NCBI GenBank assembly: GCA_018894105.1
Contig: CM032117.1
Location: 31,848,501 to 31,912,500 of the forward strand
Source: Jacaranda mimosifolia
Taxonomy: Eukaryota; Streptophyta; Magnoliopsida; Lamiales; Bignoniaceae
Reading direction: 5' to 3'
DNA length: 64,000 nt
This document shows, piece by piece, positions 34,204 to 47,072 of the stretch. A program made the translations under genes and the position numbers. Within the stretch, counting starts at the first letter, position 1; each line of letters opens with the position of its first letter. The notes under the pieces were generated by a model. The model made no database searches. It saw only the letters and a list, made by a program, of their open reading frames with translations, and was not told the DNA's origin.

Positions 34204-37200
34204 ATGAAGATCGTTCATAGAGAGATCGAACTTGATGGCCCTGGAAGTGTGAAGGTTTTCTTGAAATCTTTTTCTTCTTCAGTTATTTCAAGATATACCA
34301 TAAATTTTACTTCATTTTCTTCTTGTGTAACTCGTTCTTTTGGCTAAAACAGAGATGGGATGTATAGTTTGTAAAGTTTTGATTTGATTTTCCTGTTCTA
34401 TTTGTGGGGTTCCTCTCTCTCTCTCTCTCTCTCTCTCGCCCACCCCCCTTTTGTTTTAAATTCTGGCTTTTGCTGCAGTTGGACCCAGAAGAAGCAGACG
34501 ATTTATGGGTTACTTATAATTTGATTGCTGAGGGTGACACTGTCACGGCTGTCACAGTCAGGTAACTTTTATGTCTTTGTTTATTTTATGGCATGGTTGT
34601 TTCTGTGTATTAGATTTCAAATAATTTAATTTTGATGTTACTCTTGTTAGTAACTTTAAATTTTAGATTTTTGCTAATAATCTCTCTAATCTTTGGTGTT
34701 TTCTACGTGCGTTTCTTAGTATTTTGGAACTCTGTCTTTTTGCTCATTACATATATGAATAAGTAGGCCATATAGCTGTTATTCGGTTCAGGATGTCGTT
34801 CTGAATTTGTCTGTACATGATAATTAATACTTGCCGAGAGCTATAGCATGTTCTGTGTAATTTTGTCTTGAAAAATATTTTAAATTTGGTAGATCCTACA
34901 ATAATGATTTTGTCTGGTAAGAATTTTGTTTGAAGTTTGAATATAATTTTTGTTGCTTTGAACATTCTTTTTTGAGTTTTGAAATACTCTTTAAGATGAT
35001 GGCCTGTGTGCTTATCTGTAGGAAGGTTTTTAGAGAAGCTGCTTCAGGAGGAAGAGATGCAGAAAGAGTGAAACTGAAACTAGAAATCAAAGTTGAGGTA
35101 ATTCTGCTAGTTGGGTTTAGTTTCCTGAGACAAGTAACTTATGTGATATGACCTTCTAATCTAAATTATAAAAAGGGACTTTCTTGTTGCAGCAGTGATG
35201 CCAAGCCTTTGTAAATTGAATATTGAAACTAATAAAAACAGCCTCCTAAGTTTCTTGGAGAAGAGTTAGATATTGTTCTTTGTTTGATTGATGCTCTCCA
35301 TTTTTCTGTATTATGCTGTTTTCTGCAATTCATTGAACAACCTTTTTCAGCCCCTCAATGCTTACAAAATGCAATTTCTAAGGTCAATATCTACATATGT
35401 TCCACAAATCATTAATGCTCTTTTTCTCTGTTATTTTATGGCAATGAAATCATGAATCACTTTTGGCATCTTATTTCTCTACATTCAGAGTTTTGTATCC
35501 TAGCAAGGACATGTGGAGTTACGCTACCTTCATTTCATATTTCAAAATTATGTTTGAAAAACTACCAGATTATTTGGCCAAAGAAAAGTAAAAGTAACTT
35601 ATGATAGAAGGAAGTCATGCATATTCCAATTTTTTATGGTTCCTGACCTACTCGAACTGAATGCTTACTTCCAAACACAACCTAGAAGCTTCCTTTAAGT
35701 TCTCTTCTCGATGGTGACTGAATGGCATGTTCTGTTTGAAATCTAAGGCTGTCGAATATGACAAAGAAGGATCACTGTTACGCATACGTGGGAAGAATAT
35801 TTTGCAGAATGAACATGTCAAGGTGTGTGGCATGAAGCTTCTATTCCTAATTATTTCATGCTTGGTGCTTCAATAAATTTTAGTCTTCATGCTGCAGATA
35901 GGGGCATTTCACACTCTAGAAATTGAGCTCCATCGGCCTTTTGTGTTGAGGAAGGTAACAATCCTATCTCCCTCTTCTACAAGTTATTTTCTGCAATTGA
36001 GATTATTTGCATACATCTGAACTCTAGGCGGCATCCCTCTGTAGACCTTTATCTAGAATGTTAGCCTATTTAGGTTGACTATGGTGAATCCGTGGTAGAA
36101 ACTCCTTTCATTATTATGCAACATTTTTTAGTTTTGCTTATATTTTGCTTTCCAACACTAAATTTGTTTGCACTAGTATTGTTTTGGCTATCTTGGGATT
36201 AAGCTGAATAATATTTTGGATGAAACCTAAAATGTCAGTTTTGGCATTTGCCTTTTCAGAAATTTTTTTCCTTCCACTCCACATGGATTTTTTCCACTTC
36301 TTCTTTCATTTTGTTACTCTCACGTTATTTCCCTAGAGAATTCACAAGCTAGGTTTGCTGAAGGCAATCATAGAATTATCTAGTGGTTCCTGTTTCATTG
36401 CTTGGATTGAGTGATCTTGTTAGTGGACGGGTTGTCAGGGATGGGATACTTTTTGAGTTTTTCTACTTAGAGAAAGAATGCCTATCAAAGAATGTTATAA
36501 GTATATTAGTCTGCTTATCTGATGGACCAAACTATTGAGGAAAAATATATAAATATCATGAAAATGAGTAACCTAAGGTGGGCGATCTTGAAAGCAGGAT
36601 ATAATAAAATTGCATCTTATTCATCTTGAAGTAGGCTCTTCAGAAGATATCATAAAATGACTAGCCTAAGGTGGTGCCTTGGATCTTGAATGCACCATAT
36701 GCTAGAATTCCATCTTATTTATGCCTTAAAAGTGTAGAATGGTGGTTATATAAATAGCTTTTGGTGTAGAATGGCTTGAATGTGTGAGAAATCTCGAAGT
36801 CAACAAATTATTTACTTGTGTATGTGTAGCTGATTGAAGATAGAGGCAGGCAAAATATTTTCTAGAGGTTGGTGATATGTATTTTGCTTTGAAATAATCA
36901 TCAATTGTTCTTAGATGTTATGAGTACTACTGATTAAAGGGACACGCTATACCTAAATCTACACTATCAAATCGTAACCTTATTGAAGTACATTTGAAGA
37001 AAAACAATCTTCAATTATAGAATAGAAAATCTCCATATGTTTCCTAAATCCAGCTGTGTAGTATTTCACAAAACCAACTGAAATCTGTCAGGATATCTGA
37101 AGAACTACAGGGCAGCCATATTTATATATTCCTATACAAATATCAAGCTAAACACACTGAGCAAATTCTCCGGGGATGGAGGGTGGGTGGGAGGGCAGGC

Positions 37201-40200
37201 TCAATATTTATATGCTTTTGATTGCAATTTGATTTTCATCATATCTTATACCTTTTGTGAGACTTACATTTATACTTTTGTCTCCATTGCTGTTTCTTGG
37301 CAAATGAGCCAGCATAAAATTCACTGGGCTTAATTAAGGTTTTTTTCATGTTTCTTAGAAGTTCTGGGACACATTGGCATTGGATGTGCTCCATCAAGCC
37401 TCTGGTATGCATTCTCAAAGAAATCATATTTGTACCTTTGTTTTTCTCTTTTAGTGCAATATGGTTAAGAGTATCTTGGGAGTTACTTGTAAAGCACTCA
37501 AATTAATCTGTTTCTGCTATTTCCTTTTGGGTTTTCTGCTAAGAAAATTATTGCCCTTTAGTTTTTCGTCTAGTCTAATGCGGTAATGCCTATATAATAT
37601 TGATCTCAACAAAGTGTAAGAGAGAGAACATGCAGTTTCTGTTTCATTGATGAGCAGCTGAGAATGATAAAGGAGGTGAGTGTTACGTTCATAAGTTAAG
37701 TAATGGTAATTGTTTTTAAAACCTTAGCCACAAGTTTGCTGTGCCTGACCATGACCAGGAAAAGTACTGAGAGTGTCAACTTTTGAAATATTTGTTTGTT
37801 TGTGTATAAGGAGACTGACCAGTAAGATCTATCTTTGAATAAATTTTTTCCAATTTACATGAATTTCTCAACAATAAAGGAGCAAATTATGTGCTTGGTT
37901 TGATCTCAGAGAAAAAGAATAGAAGAATGTATCCCTAAGGAATATTAATCACCCGGTGTGAGTTCTGGACAATAAATGATGTGCACTGGAGCAGTGAACA
38001 GGTGGAGAGGCCTGATATCAGGAAGTTTGATGTCATTTAGGCCCGCATCTTGCAGAAAATAAGAGTAGATGAATGGGAAATATAGCATGAAGGAACTTAG
38101 TAATGTGCATTGTGGATTGACCAAGTAATTCCCTCCTCTAATAAGAAAGAAACTTATGGTTCGATATTTTCTAATCAACCGGTCCAAAATCAAGGCATGC
38201 TACCTGTGTTTAGTTGATCATCAAACTTAAAGCCCTTCATGCTTTTGACTTAGTTCTTACAAGAGGTGAAGAGTTTGATGAATATAAAGTGTGGTGCATA
38301 CTATGGTGTCCTTAAGACGCCAAAAGTTCATAAATGTTGAAAATCTGCACCATATTATCTTATTTTATTGTCTAAATAATACATAAGATATAAAAGGTAA
38401 CTTTTGAATTTACTTTACTATGTTTATGAGATTTTAACACAGCTATTAGTTTGGAAGAAGGGAAATAGCGTAAATTACAGAAATAAGCTGAAGTGGTTTG
38501 TTTTAGTAAGCGAAAGTGTACTGCCTGATCCCATGGGCTCAAGTTGAACCTGTGCGTAATGAGATATATATTTACAATGAGTTTCAATTTACTGACTGTG
38601 AATTGTTATTCTAATAGATCCAAAAGCAAGTGCAGACCTGGCTGTTGTTCTGATGCAGGAGGGTCTGGCCCATATACTGCTTGTTGGTAAAAGGTACTTC
38701 TATCCATTGAGTTATGATAACAGTAGTACGCCTCGTATCAGATGCACTTTCTTTGAAATGGAATGGAAATTAATAATTTACTCTTCGCTCTTATTTTTTC
38801 CCCACAATGCCCCGTTTTCAAGTGGAAGTTTACTCTTTCCTACTCTACTCTTCTCAGATGGAGCTTGGTTGGTTTCTTCTAGAAGTCCTGTCCTTTTTAT
38901 CTGGCTATCATTTGTTTATGATTGGATCATATCCTTTTTTAGCCCTAATAGGACTTCACCAATGGATGCTCTCAAACAAGATTGATCAATGTTGATTGCT
39001 AGAGAAACGAACTCAAAGTAGTGTTTCATACTACATTATGGACCTTTTCTATTTCATTAATTGTCTTGTCGATGTGGATGTGTTACAAATCATAATCAAC
39101 TTTCTAAAGAGAATCTCTTAGGATCTTATTTTTAAAAGAAGGTCTGTTATTAAGACTTAAAAACATGCTAGATTTTGTCATGCTATTTTCATAATCTTAC
39201 ACTCAAATTGGTGAATGTGCCAACAGTGTGACAACAACTCGTTCGCGTGTAGAGACTTCGATACCTCGCAAGCATGGACCTGCTATTTCTGGTTATGATA
39301 AAGTCTGGTTATTACTTGCTTAACCTATTGACGTGTTTATTTGTAATGCTTCTTCAATCAAACTGTGACTTTTTGGGGGATAGTGTAATGATGTTGTTAC
39401 TGATATGCATGTTTTGACAGGCTTTAAATAAATTTTTCGACAATGTATTACAGGTGAAATAAGCGTAATCTGTTTGCTTCACTTGTCTTGTTTACGTTTA
39501 GATTTCAGAACTCATAATTGTGCAATTTGTTTTAGGCCTTTCTCAAGCACATTGATTTCAACATTGTTCGCTGCGCTGTGATTGCAAGTCCAGGGTTTAC
39601 TAAGGTCTGTCATTTGATATCATGGAGATTACAGACTTCATATTTGCTGTTACAAGTTTTTCACAGATTCATTTTTTCTTTAAGTTAGCTAAATTAGTAA
39701 TAATAAATTATATCAGTAATTTTTTAAGGTCTTTTCTCATACATGTTCAGGATCAATTTCATCGGCATTTATTGTTGGAAGCAGAAAGAAATCAACTGAG
39801 ACGTGTTATTGAGAATAAGTCACGTATAACGCTTGTGCATGCTACCTCTGGATATAAGTATCTCTTTCTCTCTAAAATATTCCATGCCTGAAAACTACTC
39901 ATCAATGATATTCTCTTATGATGTAAATAATCTCTGAACAGGAATTATCTCTTCGTTATTTTTGATCAACCTATTCTTTACCTTATGCAACATTTATAAA
40001 TGAATGCATTGCGTTTAAACAACTGATCTTTGGCTTATGTGTAACTTAAGAAAATAAGCAGATGAATGTATTGAATCTTCTACTAGTACTTTTTCCATTT
40101 GCTTGTTTATTCAGGAAAAGTTCCAATAGATAAATTGTAAATCTACTCTTTTGATATTCTCAAACTAAGCTTTAATTACCCATGGATTAATGGAGGGCAA

Positions 40201-42364
40201 AGTTGAATCAAAGAATCACAGTGTTAGTACCATTTAGAAATGGTGGTAGTACATACTAGACATTTTTGCTTCTCCCTCTCCCCCTCCTTACAAGTTACCT
40301 CATTTGTCGTTCCTAACTTACCTATGAAAGGAGAAAGTAATTGATATTTTACAATCTGGGAATTTACAATAGTTGTTTCACGTTATAACTCCGTTATACT
40401 GTTATCTTTAAAACTGTCACAGGCACAGTTTAAGAGAGGTTCTGGATGCTCCAAATGTTATGAATATAATTAAAGATACAAAAGCTGCAGAAGAGGTAAT
40501 GCTGCACCTATGCCATTTAGTTTTTTGAGCTCCACATTCTATCTTTCTATCTTATTTTTCTGTCAGAGATGTTGAGTTTGGTTTTCTGTGTTCAAATATT
40601 TTTTCAACAAAGTTTATGTTATTCATCTTTTTAATGCAGGTCCGAGCACTCAAGGATTTCTTTGCCATGCTTTCCAAGGTTAGTTTCTAGCCTTCGTCTA
40701 TATGTTAATTTTGCTCATATTCATTCTAAAGTTGATGTCTATAGACTGACCTTATAAGCAGCAATAGACAACTTGCACATATATCTATCATTTACTCTTT
40801 TTCTCAACTTTCATTCTTAGCTGTTTATTTGATATTATCCAACCCATCTATCTCTAGAGGGTGTTGCATGGGCCAGCCTGCACTGTTCATTGTCTGGGTT
40901 GGAACCTGAACTGATCAAATCCTGGCCATGTTGAACTTTCACTGTATGGTGAGATGGTCTATTGCAGGCTTGGATGATCTTTTTTTATCAGCTATTAGTA
41001 GTGCAGTATGTATATTAACGAAATCAAACAACCATGTAAACAATTGTGATGGTGATTCATGAATACCTTTGACTTGATTCCAAACATAATTCTCAATTCC
41101 ATATGCCTAGTTTGATGTTTAGATGTTGAAGGTAGTTTCGAGTTCTTTGGTCACTCTCCTGATGTCTTAATCTTGTTTTTATAATGCATATAAAACAAAA
41201 CCTTGGTTTATACCATGCAAATTACTTATTTTGAAATTTAAATAGATATGAGCATAGACTAATAGTAGTGAAAACACAAAGATTAATTGAAAGGAAAAAG
41301 GAAGTCTTTTGATAGCATCCAATAAAAAGCATTGAAATCAAGAAGAAAAAGGCCAAAAGGACTTTCTAACGCTGCCTAAGGATTTAAAAGTTAGCAATTC
41401 ACTTATCATGAAAGCAAGACCAAATTATATGTGGAGTATGTGCAGTAATTCAGATCCTCGGCTCTACTGGGTTACGTTATTTCTTCTATCTTTGCATGAA
41501 CTGCATGCCTTCATCTGATCTGTCTTAAGAAAAGCTTAAGAAATGATCTTTTATTTCATTTATAAAGATTGCTTTTTCCTTGCTCATGACTTTTACTGAA
41601 GGTTATCAGCATATCCTATCCGCTTCATCCCCCACTTTCCAAGGAAATAGAGATATTCTTTTCATTTGTGCTTGTGGATGTCAAGACGTCTTAGGATATT
41701 CTTTCCATCTTAACTACTGAAATTATATGGTTTATATAAGTTAATATATTGTGGTTTTGTTTAGGATCCGTTTCGTGCATGCTATGGACCAAAACATGTT
41801 GAAGTTGCTCATGAGCAATTGGCTGTCCAGACACTTCTCATTACTGATGAGCTCTTCAGGTTAGTCATCTTTTAAACATCACTGCAAAAGGCCCCAAAAG
41901 GACAAAGCGAGTGAGATATTTGTTTCCAAATATGTTGGTCTGTATCCATTTATTCATTGTGGGTGTGTTTCAACTGGTGGGTGTTTTCTTTTTCTCAGGA
42001 GTTGTAACGCAGAAACAAGGCAAAAGTATGTGAATTTGGTTGAATCAATCAAGGCTTCAGGGGGAACTGCTCACATCTTTTCGTCTATGCACGTTTCAGG
42101 GGAACGTCAGTACTTAATTCTTTCTATTTTTAGCTTTCATTACTTTTTATGAGTCCTGAAAGAGCTGCTGGCAAAGCATTTTTCTTCATTAAGAACTTGT
42201 CCCAACGAAATGCTTTCCACCAACATTCTCAGATTGTTTTATTTGTTTTCTTTGTATTATTGAATTAATAATTATGTGGTGGTATTGCAGAATTGGCACA
42301 GCTGACTGGTATTGCAGCAATTCTTCGTTTTCCGTTGCCGGACCTTGATGACATAGAAATGTGA
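34204..42364 (+). CDS. PEL1: Pelota (Dom34) homologue, ribosome rescue factor, 16 exons, 378 aa
   Basis: Pelota works with the GTPase Hbs1 in the cytosol. It enters the A site of stalled ribosomes and splits them for no-go and non-stop mRNA decay; it resembles eRF1 but lacks the GGQ hydrolysis motif, and none is seen here. Exons: 34204-34254, 34479-34561, 35022-35097, 35748-35822, 35898-35954, 37359-37404, 38618-38693, 39227-39302, 39421-39453, 39536-39604, 39751-39857, 40423-40495, 40640-40678, 41765-41859, 41999-42105, 42291-42364. All introns are GT-AG and phases join without a stop. Residues 1-130 form the Sm-like N domain ([33 protein letters not shown]). The central domain has SIPRKHGP (166-173) and the family PGF motif (210-212). 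The C domain has [20 protein letters not shown] (from 293) and ends LPDLDDIEM. The length is usual for eukaryotic Pelota. It appears intact and is the only such gene in the window. Confidence 0.95.
34413..34438. repeat. (CT)n tract in Pelota intron 1
   Basis: An uninterrupted CT microsatellite about 40 bases upstream of the exon 2 acceptor (34478). It extends the intron's pyrimidine-rich region. Confidence 0.9.
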
Positions 42365-42864
42365 TGGCGCTACCGAATCGCAAGTTTTCTGCGCCATTTT
42401 TGTTTATGTAAATTGATTCATTCATTCATTCATAGTGTATGATTTGGAAAGGCATACAACAGATCATCTCGTAGAAACCAGCCAAGTACAGTACGGTATC
42501 ATAGGCTTCAATAGCTTTGTTCTGTGTTTTAAAGACCACAGTCCACACTCCACAGGTTTCTTTTCATTTTAAAGAATATTCAATACAGGTCAATTTTCAT
42601 CTTTATTACAGTCAAATATATATTCAATTCTAATGCACAAATAATATAAGCTTTTGATAGGCGATTGTTCATTTATTGACATGGTTTGCATTCAACTTCT
42701 TGTCTTTATTATTATTTTTTTTCCCCTCTTTTTTTTCGTGAACTAGTTAAATCAAGGGGGGGGGGGGGGAATTGAAATTTATGTTATTCTGTTAATTGTT
42801 GTTGATTTAACAATGGAAAAATGCATTTAATGTTGGTAATTATTTATTTTTGCCATGACAAGAA

Positions 42865-42895
<31 letters not shown>

Positions 42896-43867
42896 TTGTT
42901 AGGGCGCACGCATCTTGGCTAGACCAATGTTTTAAAATCCGGATGTTTGTCCAACTGCAGTATCAGTTTGATCAAGTCCCATGGGTTCAACCGCCCATTC
43001 AACTGTAGTAGACCAGTCATTAGTATTAAAATGATAACTACTATATTTGAATATAGTTTATGATAAAGAAACTTGAAATTACATTAAATGCATAGAAAAT
43101 TCCGGCTACACTAAAAAATAAAGATATCCATAAAATCAACAAAAGAATAGCACAATCAAACACTCCAAAAATCAGCATAAGGTAAAAAGTAAAATGATCA
43201 ACATAACATAATATATTATATTATTATTCATTACTAAAGTTAGGTCATATCTAATTCTATTATGTACTCATTCTTAAATTGGTGGTGCAGACTGCAGACT
43301 TTGATAGTAGACAATAAATTAAGAATTACGGCAAAAAGATGGCAAAATTAAGAATTGTGGTACGAATTTATAGATGATCTCCCTCGTTTCTTCCACTGCA
43401 TGCGCCATTCCCTATTTGTCCTTGTAATTCTCTCTCTCTCTTGCCCCCCCCCCCCCCACCCACCCACCATTAGCACCTCTTTCCCCCTCCAAATGCCCTT
43501 CATTGCATGCGCTTTCCTCTTTTCTCCTTGTTTCTGTTATCCCCATTACGCTGTTGCACTTCTCTTTATTGCACACCCTCATCTTTCTCTCCTTTTTTGC
43601 TTCATATATGTCTCCTCTTTCCTCTCATCCCCTCATACCTTTCTTTCTTTCTCTTGCTGTGCATTAGCAGATCTCTTTGTGTCCATTTCATTATCTTTAT
43701 TTGTCCATTGATTGGCCAGCCATTTTAAAGTTCTCTCCTTTGGCACTTTTAGAAAGAATAGATCATGATGGATAAAGAAAAGAAGAATTAAGTGAAAGAA
43801 AATTAAAAGGAAAAAATGAGAGGAAAATATATGAAAACAAAGAGAATTTTTTTATTCTTTTACATAT
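42365..43867. other. 3' flank of Pelota, no gene seen
   Basis: The 3' UTR begins after the TGA; ATTC is repeated at 42416-42431. Further on are a G-run (42759-42769), a (TA)n run (about 42873-42896), a C-run (about 43444-43457) and a CT-rich stretch (43380-43740) whose ORFs are only pyrimidine-rich codons. No clear polyadenylation hexamer could be chosen. No mobile element was recognised. Confidence 0.5.
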
Positions 43868-43931
43868 TGTTGGATATTTTAATAAAAACATGTATCCCAT
43901 GTAGAATATTAAAACCTAAACTATATAACAA

Positions 43932-43965
<34 letters not shown>

Positions 43966-44085
43966 TATTTTATCTTATTCTTAGTATTTAAATAAAAAAA
44001 AAAAAATAATAATAATAAAAAGTCTCCCCCACACACGCGTAGGAAAGGAGGAAAGTCAAAGAGGTACGCTTTTGATAAATAAGTT
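43868..44085 (+). repeat. Truncated 5' LTR of element E
   Basis: It matches the first part of the 3' LTR: TGTTGGATATTT, then TTATCTTATT near 43973, then CCCCCACACACGCGTAGGAA near 44027, equivalent to CCCCCCACATGCACAAGAAG near 46543. It is interrupted by a (CA)n(TA)n expansion at about 43930-43966 and joins integrase sequence near 44085. Confidence 0.75.
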
Positions 44086-45956
44086 AGCTTAATTAAAAAG
44101 GTTGAAAATGGATTTGATTGAAAAATTAAGAGGCTTATATATAACTGATAGAGGTAAATAATATAATTCAATCATAGTCAAATTTCATATTGAATCTTTA
44201 GGTATTGTACACGAAATCACTGCTCCATACTCGCTATAGTCTAATACGGTAGCCGAACGATAAATCGAACATTAATTAATTTGACTAATGCTATGTTGTA
44301 AGTTTTGGTGCTCCAAAAAACTTGTGGGGTGAAGCTATTTTAATAGCTAGCCACACTCTTAATTAAGTACCTTGAAGACTTAATTCAGCCACCCCATATG
44401 AATTGTGGAGAACTAAAAAACTTAACCTAAGTTATCTCAAAGTTTTGGGATGCTTTGCAAATGTACGAATTTCAAATCCTAAAATTCCTAAGTTAGGAAT
44501 TAGAGCCACAAGATATGTTTTTACCAGTTGTGCCATCTCTAGGAAAGTCTATAGGTTTCTGAACTTAGAAAATAATGTCATTATTGAATCATTAGATGCT
44601 ATTTTCCATGAAGATAAGTTTCCATTTAAATTGAAAAATAGTGGGGGCTTTGAGAATCAAGTGATCTTATAACTAGTTCTGCTCAAGTTGATAAAGACAA
44701 CCTTGATAATTCTAATGATCAGTTAAGAAGAAGTAAAAGGGCTCGAATTGATAAAGATTTTAGTCCTGACTTTATAGTTTATAATATAGAAAGTGGTCCC
44801 TTATCTATTTAAGAAGCTTTATCATCTCGAGATTTATAGAGAGAAGCTATTAATGATGAAATGGATTTTCTTTTATCCAATAATACATGGAGATTGGTTG
44901 ACTTGCCCGCTGGATGTTGACAATTTGCTGTAAATTGATATTGTGGAAAAAACTTAAGCAAGACGATATAATAGATAAATACAAGACAAGATTAGTTGCA
45001 AAAAGTTTCAAGAAAAAAGGAGATACTAATTTCTTTTGACACTTTTTCTCTTGTGACTAGAATTACTTCCATTTCTTAGTTAATTGTTGCAGCTGGTAAT
45101 TCATGGCTTGGTAATTTATTAAATGGATGTAAAAATTGCCTTTTTAAATGAAGACTTAGAAGAAGAAATATTTATGGAACAAGATGAAGGCTTTGTGCAA
45201 CTTGGTAATTACTAAAAATAAAGTGCGAAAATTAAGTAAATACTATATGACTTAAAACAAGCATCCAAAAAATGGCATGAGAAATTTGATGATTGCATAT
45301 TGGCTAATGATTTCAAGTTTAATGAGAGTGATAAATGTGCTTATTATTCTTCTAGAGAAAATATACATATCATCATATCTTTGTATGTTGATGATTAATT
45401 AATATTTGACATAAATATTGATATTGTCAATTGTACAAAAGTTTTGCTCAAAGAAAATTTTGATATGAAAGATCTGGGTGAAGCTAATGTGATACTTGAT
45501 ATGAAAATAACTAGATTATGTGAAGGCATATTTCTTGATAAGCCACATTACATTGAGGAAATATTAAAGAAATATAATTACGTTGATTACAAACCAGTTT
45601 GTAGGCTTGTTAATAATATTTTTCATTTTTATCCTACTATAAATGATACTGATGTCGTAGGACAAAAATCATATGCTATCATCATCAATAGTCTTAGATA
45701 TGCAACTGATTGCACTAGACCAGATATTGCATATGCTATTGGTGTGTTAAATCAATTTACTAGTAGGCTTAATTTTGAACACTGGAGTGCATTGAGTCAA
45801 GTTATGTATTATCTTAGAAAAATTATGCATTATGATTTACTATATAAAAATTATCTAGCCATTATTGATGGTTACAGTGATGCTAATTGGAACTCAGAAT
45901 ATGAGGAATTCAATTCTACCATTGGCTATGCTTTGTCATTCGAGACATATATATAA
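44086..45956 (+). pseudogene. Element E pol: end of integrase, reverse transcriptase, RNase H, decayed
   Basis: The integrase end shows LYITDRGK then GIVHEITAPYSL (about 44130-44240), the copia D-x-G-E and GI-H-TAPYTP patterns, then a VAER-like word. The region at 44403-44672 has LSYLKVLGCFANVRI and RKVYRFLNLENNVIIE. RT has DKYKTRLVAK (about 44975-45003) and an intact YVDD box at 45384-45395, followed by a stop. From 45444 a 170-codon open stretch gives NFDMKDLGEANVILDMKITR, YATDCTRPDIAYAIGVLNQF and GYSDANWNSEYEEFNSTIGY, covering the RT end and RNase H. Stops and frameshifts elsewhere make it inactive. Confidence 0.86.
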
Positions 45957-46459
45957 AAAAAAAATCCTAGGTATGAGACAAGCAAATCATAAAGTAACTT
46001 GAAAAAGAGATTATGCACAAGTAATTATTGTGCATCCCTCTAGTGTGTGTGCATACATGAAACCTCGTAACAATATGAGATATTGGGATATTAATCTCTT
46101 AATGAGTTCTATAGCCCAATACGGGTGAGATGTATGAGTTACGAGTGCATCCTTGATAGATTCACCTATATGAGTGTAGGAGGCAGGTCACTTCCTGTGG
46201 GAATTGGCTGATTCTCTATAGACTCATGAAAAATGGGATAAAGCATATGGCCATTAACGTGCTGGTTTGGGACTCTTGAGTATCATATAATTCTATGTGC
46301 CTCAGGGATCATTATTTAAAGGCTAAGTCCACTTTGCGAGTATTATATTGTACTGAGTGAAGGTTTAAAGGCATTGCCACTTTCATGATGCATAATACTC
46401 TAATTGAGTCAGAATTGTATTCTAATTTGACTGACATTTTTATAAAAATAAGTGGAGAT
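45957..46459 (+). other. Untranslated 3' region of element E and polypurine tract
   Basis: Non-coding sequence between the RNase H remnant and the 3' LTR, ending ATAAGTGGAGAT just before 46460. No motif was recognised beyond the polypurine tract. Confidence 0.6.
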
Positions 46460-47072
46460 TGTTGGATATTTCAATAAAAATATGTATATCACATAGAATA
46501 AATTTTATCTTATTACTAATATTGAAAAAAAGGGAAGTCCCTCCCCCCACATGCACAAGAAGGGAGGAAAGTGGAAGTGATGTGAGTTCCTTAATATGCA
46601 TGAAACTAGGAGATACCGATTTCCTAGATGCTTTACCTTAGTTAAATTTTTTTCTGAAAAATTGACATTCGATTTTTTGTTGTTACATATTTGAAATAAA
46701 AAACTGATGGTTGTTTTATTCTTAACTTTGTAACAGATATTTTAGATTTGAATTTTATGTAACAGTCAGTTCTTGTTACCATTATATAAAGGAGTGCTCG
46801 GTGCTTGTCACAAAGACACAATTGAGAACATAAAACATTTTTCCCTCCATGTTCTTCTCCATTCTCTTCTTTATTTGAGCTCATCAAACAAAGTGTATGG
46901 TGTAGCTTCTGCTTTACCTATCAGTGCAAGATTTGGTGAAGCTATAGCTTATAACTGGGTTGTTGTATCCTATAGGCGGCACAATCATTAGCCTTGATGC
47001 ACTAATAATTTTGGAAGTGGTTGTGAATTTGTTTGAATAGATCGACTTGATGTATGCCTCATTGTGCCAACA
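46460..47072 (+). repeat. 3' LTR of element E, right border uncertain
   Basis: It starts TGTTGGATATTTC and has a TATA box (TATATAAA, 46783-46790) followed by GGAGTGCTCGG. The proposed end at CCAACA (47072) is based on the inverted match to TGTTGG only. Confidence 0.6.

Larger units (their letters stand above)
43868..47072 (+). mobile_element. Ty1/copia retrotransposon E (second family), internally deleted
   Basis: A partial 5' LTR starting TGTTGGATATTTTAATAAAA (43868) is repeated at 46460 (TGTTGGATATTTCAATAAAA), directly after a purine tract ATAAGTGGAGAT. Between them lie the end of integrase, RT and RNase H. Gag, protease, the PBS and most of integrase are missing. The LTR sequence and RT differ clearly from elements A-D. 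The right end is uncertain; CCAACA at 47067-47072 complements TGTTGG, but no matching target duplication was found. Confidence 0.75.

Noticed and set aside
34930..35151. A 73-codon ORF spanning Pelota exon 3
   Set aside because: It reads through both splice sites in the frame of the exon; the real coding part is 35022-35097.
43355..43728. ORFs rich in Phe, Leu and Ser that look like membrane proteins
   Set aside because: They come from a CT-rich simple-sequence stretch with overlapping frames of the same kind; no start context, homology or intron evidence.
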